From positions 57,222 to 121,221 of the forward strand of contig NZ_JARJEF010000012.1 of the NCBI RefSeq assembly GCF_029697505.1: a stretch of 64,000 nt of DNA. The letters are read 5' to 3'. The notes under the pieces were generated by a model. The model was not told where the DNA came from and made no database searches. It worked only from the letters and a program-made list of their open reading frames with translations. Below, in pieces: positions 1 to 8,747 of the stretch. The stretch is from Pseudophaeobacter profundi. Its GTDB lineage: Bacteria; Pseudomonadota; Alphaproteobacteria; Rhodobacterales; Rhodobacteraceae. Numbering within the stretch: position 1 is the stretch's first letter; the number at the start of each line of letters is the position of its first letter. The position numbers and the translations under genes were made by a program.

Positions 1-88
1 CCAGGGCGAGGCAGATCAGAATGCAGCCAAGGATCAAGGCCAGCGGCAGGGAACGCGGCATGTCGCCAGAGAGAAGAGAGCGGATCAT
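1..88 (-). CDS. livM: Liv-type ABC transporter permease (LivM-like), partial
   Basis: The ATG lies on the minus strand at 86-88 and overlaps the stop of the upstream livH-like gene in an ATGA junction. Only about 29 residues are inside the window: a short polar start, then a hydrophobic stretch (LPLALILGCILICLAL) that looks like a first membrane helix. In Liv-type importers the second permease LivM directly follows LivH, so position and the hydrophobic N-terminus support the call. The rest of the gene is beyond the left edge, so family motifs cannot be checked. Confidence 0.7.
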   Translation of the reverse strand, partial: MIRSLLSGDMPRSLPLALILGCILICLAL

Positions 89-1116
89 TTTGCTTTTACC
101 ACCGGAATCATACCCATAGGGCGCCACATCAGGATGGCGACCATCAGGGCAATATTGGAAATCAGCGCCGCCTTGGGTTCAATAAAGGCGATGTAGTTTT
201 GCAGCAGACCCACCAGAAGGGCACCAATGAAGCAGCCCTCAACCGAGCCGAGCCCACCAATGATCACCACGATGAAGATCAGGATCATGGCGTGGTTGCC
301 CATATGAGCGGTGATGACCTCTTGGTAGAGCGCCCACATGACGCCACCGAGGCCCGCGAGGGCAGAGCCGGCGATGAAGACGCCGACAAAGACCAGCTTG
401 AGCCGATAGCCGAGCGCCTCGACCATTTCACCGTTTTCAACACCGGCGCGCACGATCAGGCCAATTTTGGTGCGGCGCAGCACCCAGCGCATGGCGGCAA
501 AGACTGCAAGGCCAACCACAACGGCCACCAGGCGGTATTTCTCGATTGCGGCCCCGGCAAAGGTCACGGCGCCTTTCAGGGCTTCGGGGCGGTTGAAGTA
601 GATCTCTTCCGGCCCCCAGAGCACGATGATCAGCTGTTCCACCACGATCAGCCCGCCCATGGTGACCAGGATCTGTTTCAGATGATGGCCGTAGACAGGC
701 GCGACAATGACCTTTTCAAAGGCCCAGCCCATGGCGCCAGTGGCCAGGATGGCACCGATGACAGCCAGCAGCACGGCGCCGAGGTTGAGCAGGAGCGAGG
801 GCGCAGCGGTCATTTGCCCCAGCGCCATCAGTACGGTGATGCCGACAAAGGCGCCGACCGAGACAAAGGCCCCATGGCCAAAATTGATCACATCCATCAG
901 ACCAAAGACCAATGTCAGACCCGAGGCCATGATGAAAATCATCATGCCCATCGCCAGGCCTGAAACGGTCAGGGTCAGCCAGCTTGCGGGGTTCATGATC
1001 GCCAAGAAGCCCGCCAGAGCGAGCAGCGGCACCAAGAGTACGGGCATATAGGGGCCGACCCGGTCGGCCAGGGTGGCCTGGGCCATTGTTGGTGCATGTT
1101 CAGGTGCGGCGCTCAT
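85..1116 (-). CDS. livH: Liv-type ABC transporter permease (LivH-like)
   Basis: Encodes 343 residues with about eight hydrophobic helices and the LivH-type glycine-rich stretches near the end (IIGGLGSVEGCFIGALLVG), typical of the inner-membrane permease of branched-chain amino acid/amide importers. The phrase GLTLVFGLMDVINFGHGAF at about residues 66-84 is the conserved LivH signature. An N-terminal extension of about 40 residues precedes the first conserved helix. The gene sits 82 bp after livF and overlaps livM by 4 bp, so it is part of a five-gene minus-strand operon. The true substrate could be an aromatic compound or amide rather than leucine, given the neighbours. Confidence 0.92.
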   Translation of the reverse strand: MSAAPEHAPTMAQATLADRVGPYMPVLLVPLLALAGFLAIMNPASWLTLTVSGLAMGMMIFIMASGLTLVFGLMDVINFGHGAFVSVGAFVGITVLMALGQMTAAPSLLLNLGAVLLAVIGAILATGAMGWAFEKVIVAPVYGHHLKQILVTMGGLIVVEQLIIVLWGPEEIYFNRPEALKGAVTFAGAAIEKYRLVAVVVGLAVFAAMRWVLRRTKIGLIVRAGVENGEMVEALGYRLKLVFVGVFIAGSALAGLGGVMWALYQEVITAHMGNHAMILIFIVVIIGGLGSVEGCFIGALLVGLLQNYIAFIEPKAALISNIALMVAILMWRPMGMIPVVKAK

Positions 1117-1198
1117 GTCTGGGCCTCCGGTGGTCTACGGGTGTCTGCTTCTTGGTGGAGCCAAAGGGCAAGGCGTGGCAGGGCGCGGGGGGCAGTCA

Positions 1199-1921
1199 TC
1201 AATGCGCCTCCATGCTGAGGCCCATGAGCCGTTCCTGCAGGGCGGCGTCGCGGCCAAGCTCGGCCATCTCGCCGGACCAGATCATGCGGCCATCATCCAT
1301 CACATTGGCGCTGTCCCCCAGGGCCTTGGCGACGGCAAAGTTTTGCTCGACCAAGAGCACCGATGATCCCTGCTGCTTGAGATCTTTCAAGGCCTTGGCC
1401 ATGGTAGAGATGATCGCCGGTGCCAGGCCCTTGGTGGGTTCATCAATCAGGTATAGCTTGCGTTCCTCTACCATGGCGCGGGCAATGGACAGCATCTGTT
1501 TCTGCCCGCCCGACAGGGTGCCGGCATCGGATTTCCAAAAGGTTTTCAGCGGCGGGAAAGCGGTGAAGATCCAGTCCAGCCGGGCGGAATTGATCGGCCC
1601 GCTGACGGCGGCCAGCTGCATGTTTTCTTCAACCGTGAGATCGGCAAAGATGCCCATGTCCTCGGGGACAAAACCAAGGCCAAGCCGGGCAATGGCCGGG
1701 GTGGGCAGTTTGGTGATATCTTCCCCGTCAAACAGGATGCATCCCTGATGGGCGCGCCAGTGGCCAATGATGCTGCGCAGCGTGGTGGTCTTGCCCACCC
1801 CATTGCGGCCCAGCAGCATGGTGACAGCGCCGCGCGGCACCTCCAGATCGACTCCCTGCAGAATGTGATACTGGGCGATATTGGTGTAGACGCCATCCAG
1901 CGTCAGGATGGCATCAGACAT
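1199..1921 (-). CDS. livF: Liv-type ABC transporter ATP-binding protein (LivF-like)
   Basis: Encodes 240 residues starting at MSDAILTLDGV; the frame is open 33 codons further upstream but that part lies inside livG, and this ATG gives the usual LivF length with an 8 bp overlap. Walker A is GRNGVGKTT, the ABC signature is LSGGQKQM, and Walker B is LYLIDEPTKGLAP, the LivF form. It energises import together with LivG. No degradation of the key motifs is visible. Confidence 0.93.
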   Translation of the reverse strand: MSDAILTLDGVYTNIAQYHILQGVDLEVPRGAVTMLLGRNGVGKTTTLRSIIGHWRAHQGCILFDGEDITKLPTPAIARLGLGFVPEDMGIFADLTVEENMQLAAVSGPINSARLDWIFTAFPPLKTFWKSDAGTLSGGQKQMLSIARAMVEERKLYLIDEPTKGLAPAIISTMAKALKDLKQQGSSVLLVEQNFAVAKALGDSANVMDDGRMIWSGEMAELGRDAALQERLMGLSMEAH

Positions 1922-2690
1922 CTGCGAGAATTCCTTCGAGACCGCGACCCATATAGGCCTCTTGAACCACATCCGAGGCCATGACCTCGGCCGGGGCGCC
2001 ATCGGCGGCCAGCGCGCCATTGTGCAACACTATGATGCGGTCCGCGAGGCTGCGGATCACATCCATCTTATGTTCGACCAGCAGGATACTGCGGTCTTTT
2101 TGCTCTTTCAGCTCGGCGATGAGATCAAGCACCACCGGGGCTTCATCGACGCTCATGCCGGCGGTGGGTTCGTCAAACATATAGACATCCGGGTCCTGGG
2201 CGATCAGCAGGGCGACCTCCAGCTTGCGCTGGTTGCCATGGGACAATTCCGAGACCACCTGGTCGCGTTGATCCAGCAGGCGCACACGGGCCAGGATGTC
2301 CTCGGCCTGATCCGTCAGATCCTGATGGCGCGACACCATGGACCACAGGTTGAACCCCCGGCCCAGCTTGGCCTGTACCACCAGCCGCAGGTTTTCCAGC
2401 ACCGATAGGCCGGGGAACAGATTGGTCAGCTGAAAGGCGCGGCCAATGCCGGCCTTGGTGCGGGCAGACACGGAGGCGCGGGTAATGTCGCGACCTCGCA
2501 GGTTCACCCGCCCGGCCGAGGCCGGAATCTGGCCGGAAATCAGGTTGAAATAGGTGGTTTTGCCGGCACCGTTGGGGCCGACAATTGCGGTCAGCTCTCC
2601 GGCGTGAAAGGCGCAGCTTACGGCGTCTACCGCGACATGTCCGCCAAAACGGACAGTCAGGTCTGTGGTTTTCAGGATAGGGTCTGTCAT
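1914..2690 (-). CDS. livG: Liv-type ABC transporter ATP-binding protein (LivG-like)
   Basis: Encodes 258 residues from MTDPILKTTDL. Longer in-frame starts lie in the livK-livG spacer and give no family similarity. Walker A is GPNGAGKTT; the signature is the LivG-type LSHGNQRKLEVA; Walker B is VYMFDEPTAGMS. It is the second nucleotide-binding subunit of the importer. Its 3' end overlaps livF by 8 bp, implying translational coupling. About 170 bp separate it from livK upstream. Confidence 0.93.
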   Translation of the reverse strand: MTDPILKTTDLTVRFGGHVAVDAVSCAFHAGELTAIVGPNGAGKTTYFNLISGQIPASAGRVNLRGRDITRASVSARTKAGIGRAFQLTNLFPGLSVLENLRLVVQAKLGRGFNLWSMVSRHQDLTDQAEDILARVRLLDQRDQVVSELSHGNQRKLEVALLIAQDPDVYMFDEPTAGMSVDEAPVVLDLIAELKEQKDRSILLVEHKMDVIRSLADRIIVLHNGALAADGAPAEVMASDVVQEAYMGRGLEGILADV

Positions 2691-2861
2691 TGAGATCTCG
2701 AAGTGGCTCTGGCCGCATCCCGTCACCTGGGTGACAGCCGGTCCGTCAGAGAAAAGGGGCGGGTATGGCAGGCACTGCACTGGCAGGGGCCAGTTCGGCT
2801 TGCCTGAAACCATGGCCCAAAGCGCAAAGCTCTGGGCCATGGTCGTAAAAGCGATGTCGCC

Positions 2862-4037
2862 CTATTGGTTGCGGATCGGAATTGGCATCTCGTCGATGGC
2901 CAGCTCGCGGACCAGTTCGGGGACGGCCCATTCAACACCGTCCTGCACGGTCAGCTTGAAGTGGTACATGGTCTGCAGCGCCTGATGGTCTTCGGGACGA
3001 AAGCGCATGATGCCCTTGGGGGTTTCCCACTCCATACCTTCCATCGCGCTGATCAGCGCCTCTGTATCGGTGGAACCAGCCTGGCGAATGGCCTCAACTG
3101 CGGCCAGCCCCGCGGTCATGCCCCCGGCGGTGAAGAAATCAGGCGGGCCGTCGAAACGTTCAAAGTGGGTTTTCACCAGCCAGTCGTTCACCTCGTTGTC
3201 GGGCAGCTCATAGTAGTAATAGGTGCCGCCCTCCATGCCTTCATAGTCTTTAAAGCCCTTGAGTGCGGCGAGGATATTGCCCACCCCGGCAAATTCGATG
3301 CCAAAGCGGCCCGGATCCATGGCATTGATCTTGCCCAGCGGGTTGCCACCGCCGGCCCAGATCACGAACAGCTTCTTGTCGCCGTCCAGATCCTTCATCG
3401 CGTTGAAGATCCGTTCGCCGGCTGCGGTGAAGTCTGTGGTATCGGTGGGGGCGTATTCTTCGTGCACCAGCTCGATCCCCTGCGCTGCCAGGGCTTCGCG
3501 GAAGGCGGCGATACCGTCGCGGCCAAAGGCATAGTCCTGCGCCAGGGTGGCAATCTTGACGTTGTCACCCGCCAGGGCAATGGCGCTGGAAACAGCATCT
3601 TGTGATGAATTGCGCGAGGTGCGGAAGATATAGCGGTTCCAGTTTTCACCGGTGATACTGTCGGCCACGGCGGGTTCGACAATCAGGATCTTTTCGTATT
3701 CTTCGGCCACCGGCAGCATGGCCAGCGCCACGCCGGAACTGACCGGACCAATGGCCAGATCGACTTCATCGTCGCCGTAGGCTTCTTCCAGCAGGGCTTT
3801 GCCGTTTTCTGGTTTTAGCTGGGTGTCTTTTTCGATCACGACGATCTTTTCGCCGTTGATTTCCATGGTGCCGCCGGTGGCATATTCCAGCCCCAGCATC
3901 AGGCCATCGTGGCTTTGTTTGGCGTAGGCTTCAAACGGGCCTGTCTTGCCGTAGATATGGGCAATCTTGATATCTGCAGCGGCGGCCGAAGCCAGTGCCA
4001 GTGCAGAGACCATTCCTGCAAGCAAAGTGCGTGTCAT
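2862..4037 (-). CDS. livK: Periplasmic substrate-binding protein of a Liv-type ABC importer
   Basis: Encodes 391 residues. A clear signal peptide (MTRTLLAGMVSALALASAAAA) is followed by the mature start DIKIAHIYGKTGPFEAY, characteristic of the type I periplasmic binding fold (Peripla_BP_6). The protein is first in the operon livK-G-F-H-M. Members of this family bind branched-chain amino acids, amides, urea or aromatic acids. The adjacent aromatic decarboxylase and homoprotocatechuate dioxygenase suggest an aromatic amino acid, amine or acid here, but this is inference. A promoter is expected in the 209 bp upstream (4038-4246), where I see no convincing hexamers. Confidence 0.9.
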   Translation of the reverse strand: MTRTLLAGMVSALALASAAAADIKIAHIYGKTGPFEAYAKQSHDGLMLGLEYATGGTMEINGEKIVVIEKDTQLKPENGKALLEEAYGDDEVDLAIGPVSSGVALAMLPVAEEYEKILIVEPAVADSITGENWNRYIFRTSRNSSQDAVSSAIALAGDNVKIATLAQDYAFGRDGIAAFREALAAQGIELVHEEYAPTDTTDFTAAGERIFNAMKDLDGDKKLFVIWAGGGNPLGKINAMDPGRFGIEFAGVGNILAALKGFKDYEGMEGGTYYYYELPDNEVNDWLVKTHFERFDGPPDFFTAGGMTAGLAAVEAIRQAGSTDTEALISAMEGMEWETPKGIMRFRPEDHQALQTMYHFKLTVQDGVEWAVPELVRELAIDEMPIPIRNQ

Positions 4038-4246
4038 GTCGTTCCTCCCTGAGGGCGCGCCTATGTGTAGGGCTGGCGCAGTCTCGCTCCTGTGCCTTCA
4101 GGCTAACGGCGGCCTCGCATTTTGGTCAATTGCAGGGAAATACGTATGTCGTGTCTCTTCCCCGTCTCCAAGGCTTACTTTGCCTCCTTCCAGGTCGCAA
4201 GGCGACAGAGAGAGGTTCGCGGTGGGGAAGAGACGGTGATTGTCGG

Positions 4247-5656
4247 CTAGAGCCGGGAGGCGATCTCGCAGATTACGGTATGGGCCATCATCACATCTGC
4301 TTCGGTGGTTTCAAACTGGCCAGCCTGAAAGCGGATCACCAGATCACCATCGACCCGTGTCTGGGTCAGGTAGATGCGCCCGTCATCATTGATGGCATTG
4401 ACCAGCGCCAGGTTCAGCGCATCCAGATCCGTGGCCCCCTGGGGCGCGTAACGAAAGGTCCAGAGCGACCACATCGGCGGGGTGATGATTTCGAAATCAG
4501 GCTCTAATGCCAGGGTATCGTGCAGTTTGGTGGACCAGTTGATGTGATTGCGCAGGCGGTCACGCAGGCCTTCCAGGCCATAGCTGCGGATCAGGAACCA
4601 GATCTTCAGCGCCCGGAAGCGCCGCCCCAGTGGCACCGACCATTCCGAATAGTTGATGATGCCATCCTTGCCGTGGGTTTTCAGATATTCGGGGCTGATT
4701 GCCAGGGTCTGCACCAGATCATCGGGGTTTTTCAGGAAATGCGCTGAACAATCAAACTGTACCCCCAGCCATTTATGCGGGTTGAAGACGATGCTGTCGG
4801 CGCGTTCCACCCCTGGCCAGTAGTGGCGATATTCAGGACAGATCATCGCTGATCCGGCCCAGGCAGCGTCGATATGACTGTAGAGCCCATAGTCTTCGGC
4901 GATTTGCAGGCAGTCATCAATCGGGTCAGTGGCGCCGGTTCCGGTACCGCCAACGCATAGGATCAACCCGGCCGGTTGCAGCCCGGCGGCGATATCAGCC
5001 TCAATTGCCGCGCGCAGGGCGGCAGGGTCCATGCCGCGCCATGTGCCCTTGATCGGCACCCGAACCAGATTTTGCTGGCCAATACCGGCTACCCAGATGG
5101 CGCGATCCACCGAGGTATGCACCTCGGAAGAGCAATAGATGCGCAGCGGTTTCTGCGCGAACAATCCCTGCTGGTTGCCCTGCCAGTTCAGCGCCTTTTC
5201 CCGCATAGTCAACACGGCGGCCAGTGTCGCCGAAGAGGCGCTGTCCTGAATGACGCCCTGAAATTCGCCGGGTAGGTCCAGCGATTGGCGCAGCCAGTCC
5301 ATCATCCGCGTTTCCAATTCGGTCGCCGCCGGAGAGGTCTGCCACAGCATGCACTGCGGCGCGATGGCCGCAGTCAGGAATTCTGCCAGCACCGAGGGCG
5401 CGGCGGCATTGGAGGTGAAATAGGCAAAGAAGCGCGGGTGCTGCCAATGGGTGATCCCCGGCATCACGATCTCTTCAAAATCGGCAAAGATGGCCTCCAT
5501 GTCTTCGCCGCTCTCGGGTGGAAAGAGGGGCAGAGAGTCCAGCACATCGCCGGGTTCGGTGCGGGCGCGTACCGGCTTGTCGCCAACGGTCAGGTGATAG
5601 TCCTGTGCCCAATCGGCGATGCGGCTGCCCCAGCCTGCGAAATCATCCCATTTCAT
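4247..5656 (-). CDS. PLP-dependent aromatic L-amino-acid decarboxylase family protein
   Basis: Encodes 469 residues, the usual size for group II PLP decarboxylases (aromatic amino acid, tyrosine/tryptophan/DOPA type). The PLP lysine is K295 in NPHKW, the cofactor aspartate is D263 in HIDAAW, and the ring-stacking histidine is about H180. The early motif THWQHPRFFAYF is typical of aromatic amino-acid decarboxylases. Expected reaction: aromatic L-amino acid to aryl-ethylamine plus CO2. It lies 100 bp downstream of the dioxygenase gene on the same strand. With that enzyme it suggests a route tyrosine/DOPA to amine to homoprotocatechuate, although the amine oxidase and dehydrogenase steps are not in the window. 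Confidence 0.88.
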   Translation of the reverse strand: MKWDDFAGWGSRIADWAQDYHLTVGDKPVRARTEPGDVLDSLPLFPPESGEDMEAIFADFEEIVMPGITHWQHPRFFAYFTSNAAAPSVLAEFLTAAIAPQCMLWQTSPAATELETRMMDWLRQSLDLPGEFQGVIQDSASSATLAAVLTMREKALNWQGNQQGLFAQKPLRIYCSSEVHTSVDRAIWVAGIGQQNLVRVPIKGTWRGMDPAALRAAIEADIAAGLQPAGLILCVGGTGTGATDPIDDCLQIAEDYGLYSHIDAAWAGSAMICPEYRHYWPGVERADSIVFNPHKWLGVQFDCSAHFLKNPDDLVQTLAISPEYLKTHGKDGIINYSEWSVPLGRRFRALKIWFLIRSYGLEGLRDRLRNHINWSTKLHDTLALEPDFEIITPPMWSLWTFRYAPQGATDLDALNLALVNAINDDGRIYLTQTRVDGDLVIRFQAGQFETTEADVMMAHTVICEIASRL

Positions 5657-5756
5657 ACTTACTCTCCCCTATGTCTGTGCTCTTGGCACAGACAGCGCAT
5701 GACCTTGGGAAGGCGCTTCACGCCTCCCCAAGGTCATGCGCTGTCTTATGTTCGAA

Positions 5757-6737
5757 CTACGGTGCAATAATCGGTTGCGCCTTAAGCGCGCTTTCCTTGG
5801 TGCTGGCCCCTTCAAAGCTTGATCCTTCCTCAAACCAGCTGCGTGGTGCTGCCGCCCCCCAGAGGGTTTGGCGCTGCGGGTCTGTCAGCGACCATTTGGT
5901 TGCTTCCAGATCGGGGTCAACGGTCTGGTAATCCGAACAGTAGATCTCGATCCGGTGATCATCCGGGTCACGCACATACAGGAAGAAGGCATTGGAAATG
6001 CCATGCCGTCCGGGGCCGCGTTCGATGTTGGCCACATACCCCGTGGTCGACATCAGATCGAGCAGGTCAATGATGTTCAGCGGCGTTGGCACCCAAAAGG
6101 CGGTGTGGTGCAGACGCGGTCCGGTGCCATTTGTAAACGCCACATCATGCACGCCCCCTTTGCGGTGCATCCAGGCCGCCCAGACCTTGCCGCTTTCGTC
6201 ATCTTCTGTGTATTCGGTGACCCTGAAACCGATCTCGTTGTAGAAGGCGACGCTGGCATCCACATCTGCCGAGAACATGTTGAAGTGATCGATGCGCAGC
6301 GGTTTCACCCCATTGTAGAGCCTGTATTGTTGATGAATTGGCGCCAGCCGATCCATCTTGACGTAGAACTCCAGTGGCACGCCCCAGGGGTCGCGGGTGC
6401 GCAGGGTGCGGCCCATATGGGGGCGTTCGACCCAGTCCACCGGCAGGCCCTTGGCGGCAAAGAATTCGGCTGCCTTGTCCAGATCCGGCTCGTCATAGAG
6501 CTTGAAGCCCAGCACACCGACTTCTGCCTCTGCAGCCTGCACCAGCACGATACAGTGGTGGCCACGCTCTTCCATGGCGCGCAGGTAGATGCGTGTGTCG
6601 TCTTCCCCGGTGATCTGCAGGCCCAGAATTTCGACATAGAATTTGCGCGACGCGGCCAGGTCGGTGACCCGGTATTCCACATGAGACAGGCGCACAATAT
6701 TGAAGGGTGGGTAAAGAACGGGGGCGGGAACGGGCAT
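5757..6737 (-). CDS. hpaD: 3,4-dihydroxyphenylacetate (homoprotocatechuate) 2,3-dioxygenase, VOC type
   Basis: Encodes 326 residues with two vicinal-oxygen-chelate domains. The C-terminal one carries the metal ligands at about H151 (RIDHFNMF), H210/H211 (RLHHTAFW) and E264 (HRIEIYC). Spacing agrees with the type I extradiol homoprotocatechuate dioxygenase of Brevibacterium/Arthrobacter rather than the LigB-type E. coli HpaD. It would cleave the ring of 3,4-dihydroxyphenylacetate next to the diol. The gene is divergent from a MarR regulator of HpaR type, which supports the pathway call. Later hpa genes (hpaE, F, G, H) are absent here. The symbol is functional; the fold differs from enterobacterial HpaD. 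Confidence 0.85.
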   Translation of the reverse strand: MPVPAPVLYPPFNIVRLSHVEYRVTDLAASRKFYVEILGLQITGEDDTRIYLRAMEERGHHCIVLVQAAEAEVGVLGFKLYDEPDLDKAAEFFAAKGLPVDWVERPHMGRTLRTRDPWGVPLEFYVKMDRLAPIHQQYRLYNGVKPLRIDHFNMFSADVDASVAFYNEIGFRVTEYTEDDESGKVWAAWMHRKGGVHDVAFTNGTGPRLHHTAFWVPTPLNIIDLLDLMSTTGYVANIERGPGRHGISNAFFLYVRDPDDHRIEIYCSDYQTVDPDLEATKWSLTDPQRQTLWGAAAPRSWFEEGSSFEGASTKESALKAQPIIAP

Positions 6738-6808
6738 TATGGGCTCCTTGGTTCAGGGCGGCAGCGCGCGGCGGCAAGGGCCAGATCAACAGTCGTCTTG
6801 CGCCTTAT

Positions 6809-6845
6809 TGTTAACATGTGTAGTTTATTCGGGTCCCAATGTCAA
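6809..6845 (-). promoter_or_regulatory. Candidate hpaD promoter with overlapping MarR-type palindrome
   Basis: On the minus strand a TTGACA -35 hexamer (6840-6845) is followed after exactly 17 bp by TACACA (6817-6822). Directly downstream lies the palindrome TGTTAACA (6809-6816). This sits between divergent hpaD and hpaR, where an HpaR-like repressor would act. The -35 match is exact; the -10 match is weak. Confidence 0.45.
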
Positions 6846-6898
6846 TTCTTTGAAAGGCTGCACTGGCAATTGCATTCCAGTCAGGTTTGAGGCGATAA

Positions 6899-7339
6899 AT
6901 GAGCATGAAAAACAAACTGCCCTCTACCTCTCGTTCTTTGCCCATTGCGCTGCTTCGTGCCCGCGAACGGGTCATGGGACCCATCCGCCACCTGCTGAGC
7001 GATGTCGATCTGACGGAACAGCAATGGCGGGTCCTGCGTGTTGTGCAGGAAAGCGGCAAAGTTGATCCCACCGAAATCGCCGAGCAGGCCTGCCTGCTTC
7101 TGCCCAGCCTGACGCGGATTCTGCAAAAGCTGGAACAGAAGGGACTGATCAGTCGCGAGCAGGACATGGTGGACCGCCGTCGTCAGGTGATCCGCATCAC
7201 GGCAGCGGGCGAAAAGATCATCGACGCCAATATCGCTGCCAGCATCGCCATTGTGGACCGTACCCGGCAAAAGATGGGCGAAGACCGCTATGAGGCGCTG
7301 CTGGATCTGTTGAACCAACTGGACGAGATCGAGCTGTAG
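6899..7339 (+). CDS. hpaR: MarR-family regulator, HpaR type
   Basis: Encodes 146 residues. The pattern LPIALLRARERVMGP, LTEQQWRVLRVV, ACLLLPSLTRIL and DRRRQVIRIT matches HpaR, the repressor of homoprotocatechuate degradation, domain by domain: N-terminal dimer helix, winged HTH around residues 40-105, C-terminal dimer helices. The start at 6899 is chosen because GAGG lies six bases upstream; a second ATG two codons later is possible. It is divergent from the dioxygenase gene and likely represses it, being relieved by an aromatic acid. Its stop lies 13 bp from the convergent glycerate kinase stop. Confidence 0.87.
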   Translation: MSMKNKLPSTSRSLPIALLRARERVMGPIRHLLSDVDLTEQQWRVLRVVQESGKVDPTEIAEQACLLLPSLTRILQKLEQKGLISREQDMVDRRRQVIRITAAGEKIIDANIAASIAIVDRTRQKMGEDRYEALLDLLNQLDEIEL

Positions 7340-7352
7340 TTCGGCTTCGGTA

Positions 7353-8621
7353 TTAGCCGGGACGGCGCAGGAATAGTTGTACATCTGCCACATTGGTGCC
7401 GGTCGCGCCGGTGATCAATAACGCCTCTGCGGCTTTCAGCGCGGCGTAGCTGTCATTGTTTGCCAATAGCGCGGCACCATCTTCGCCCGCCTTGGCAATG
7501 GTTGCCCAGGTCTGCGGCGTGACAATTCCGCCTGCCGCATCGGTGGGGCCGTCGCGCCCATCGGTGCCGCCCGACAGGAACAGCCAGTCGCCGCTTAGCT
7601 CGGTCGCGCCGCGCTGCGCCAGACGCAGGGCCAGTTCCTGATTGCGCCCGCCCCGCCCAGTGCCCTGCAGGCGCACGGTGGTTTCGCCGCCAAAGATCAG
7701 CGCCACGGGGGTATCGCTGGGGGCGGACTTGGCGGCCTGCAGGATCTCTTCGGCAGCCTCGGCCACGTCTCCGACAAGATGGTCGCTGACCAGCTCTGCT
7801 TGCCAGCCGCGCGCCGTGGCCAGATCCATCATCGCAGCCAGGCTGTGACGGTTTGATCCGATCAACTGGTTCTGCGCCTCTGGCAGCGGCTGGCTTGCTG
7901 GGGCGAGGGGCTGTTCCAGGTGGGAGCGCACCGCGGCGGGCAGATCTTGCCAGACCCCGGCCTGTTGCAGCAAGGCGCGGGCCGCTGCTGGTGTTCCCAG
8001 GGCAGAGACGGTTGGCCCCGACGCAATGGCGCGCAGATCGTCGCCAATCACATCCGACAGGATATAGGCCTGTACCGGTGCCGGTGCGGCATGGCGCAAC
8101 AGGCCACCGCCCTTGAGCTGCGATAGCTGCTGGCGCACCAGGTTCAACTCGTTGATCTCCAGCCCCGAGGACAGCAGCGCGGTGCTGACAGCGGCCTTGT
8201 CGGCCAGGGTCAGCCCCGGCGCAGGCGCCACCATGAGAGCAGAGCCACCGCCGGATACCAGAACAAAGACACGATCCTTGGCTGTGGTGCGGGACAGGAA
8301 ATCCAGCACGGCGGCCCCGGCTTCTGCGCTGGTGTGGTCGGGCACCGGATGTGCCCCGGCCAGCACCCTGGCGCCGGGGACGGATTGCAGGTTTTCTGGG
8401 TTCGTCACCACCAGCGCCTGGCGCGGTTCAGGGCAATGCGCCAGCATTTCCTGCATCATCGGCACTGCTGCCTTGCCCAGGGCCAGAATATAGCTTTGGC
8501 CGCCGGTTTCCAGCGGAGGCAGCGGGGCGGCCTGCAGGGCCTGACGCAGGGCAGCACCGGGATCGGCACGGGCAACAGCGGCGTCAAACAGCGCTCTGGC
8601 CTCTTGGTCGAGAGTGTTCAT
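7353..8621 (-). CDS. Glycerate 2-kinase (MOFRL / TtuD family)
   Basis: Encodes 422 residues from MNTLDQEARAL; a longer in-frame start adds 33 residues of no visible similarity. The N-terminal domain shows ILALGKAAVPM and FVLVSGGGSALM. The C-terminal MOFRL domain shows FGGETTVRLQGTGRGGRNQELALR and LFLSGGTDGRDGPTDAAGG. These are hallmarks of the ATP-dependent glycerate 2-kinase family, historically mis-called hydroxypyruvate reductase (TtuD). Reaction: glycerate plus ATP to 2-phosphoglycerate. It may serve the serine cycle, glyoxylate or tartrate metabolism; nothing nearby fixes which. Confidence 0.88.
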   Translation of the reverse strand: MNTLDQEARALFDAAVARADPGAALRQALQAAPLPPLETGGQSYILALGKAAVPMMQEMLAHCPEPRQALVVTNPENLQSVPGARVLAGAHPVPDHTSAEAGAAVLDFLSRTTAKDRVFVLVSGGGSALMVAPAPGLTLADKAAVSTALLSSGLEINELNLVRQQLSQLKGGGLLRHAAPAPVQAYILSDVIGDDLRAIASGPTVSALGTPAAARALLQQAGVWQDLPAAVRSHLEQPLAPASQPLPEAQNQLIGSNRHSLAAMMDLATARGWQAELVSDHLVGDVAEAAEEILQAAKSAPSDTPVALIFGGETTVRLQGTGRGGRNQELALRLAQRGATELSGDWLFLSGGTDGRDGPTDAAGGIVTPQTWATIAKAGEDGAALLANNDSYAALKAAEALLITGATGTNVADVQLFLRRPG

Positions 8622-8747
8622 CTCAGGTCCGCCCCTGTTTCTGTTTGCCAGCCGAGGATCTCTTGCTGTGTTACCGCTAAAGCTGGGGCGGTTTTGCCTG
8701 ACGTCAGGGGGGTGGGTCAAGGGTTGCCGCGAGCGGCATGGCGGCGG

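Noticed and set aside
5868-6890. 340-codon plus-strand frame opposite the dioxygenase
   Set aside because: It is antisense to the dioxygenase with its metal ligands; the product is repetitive and without motifs.
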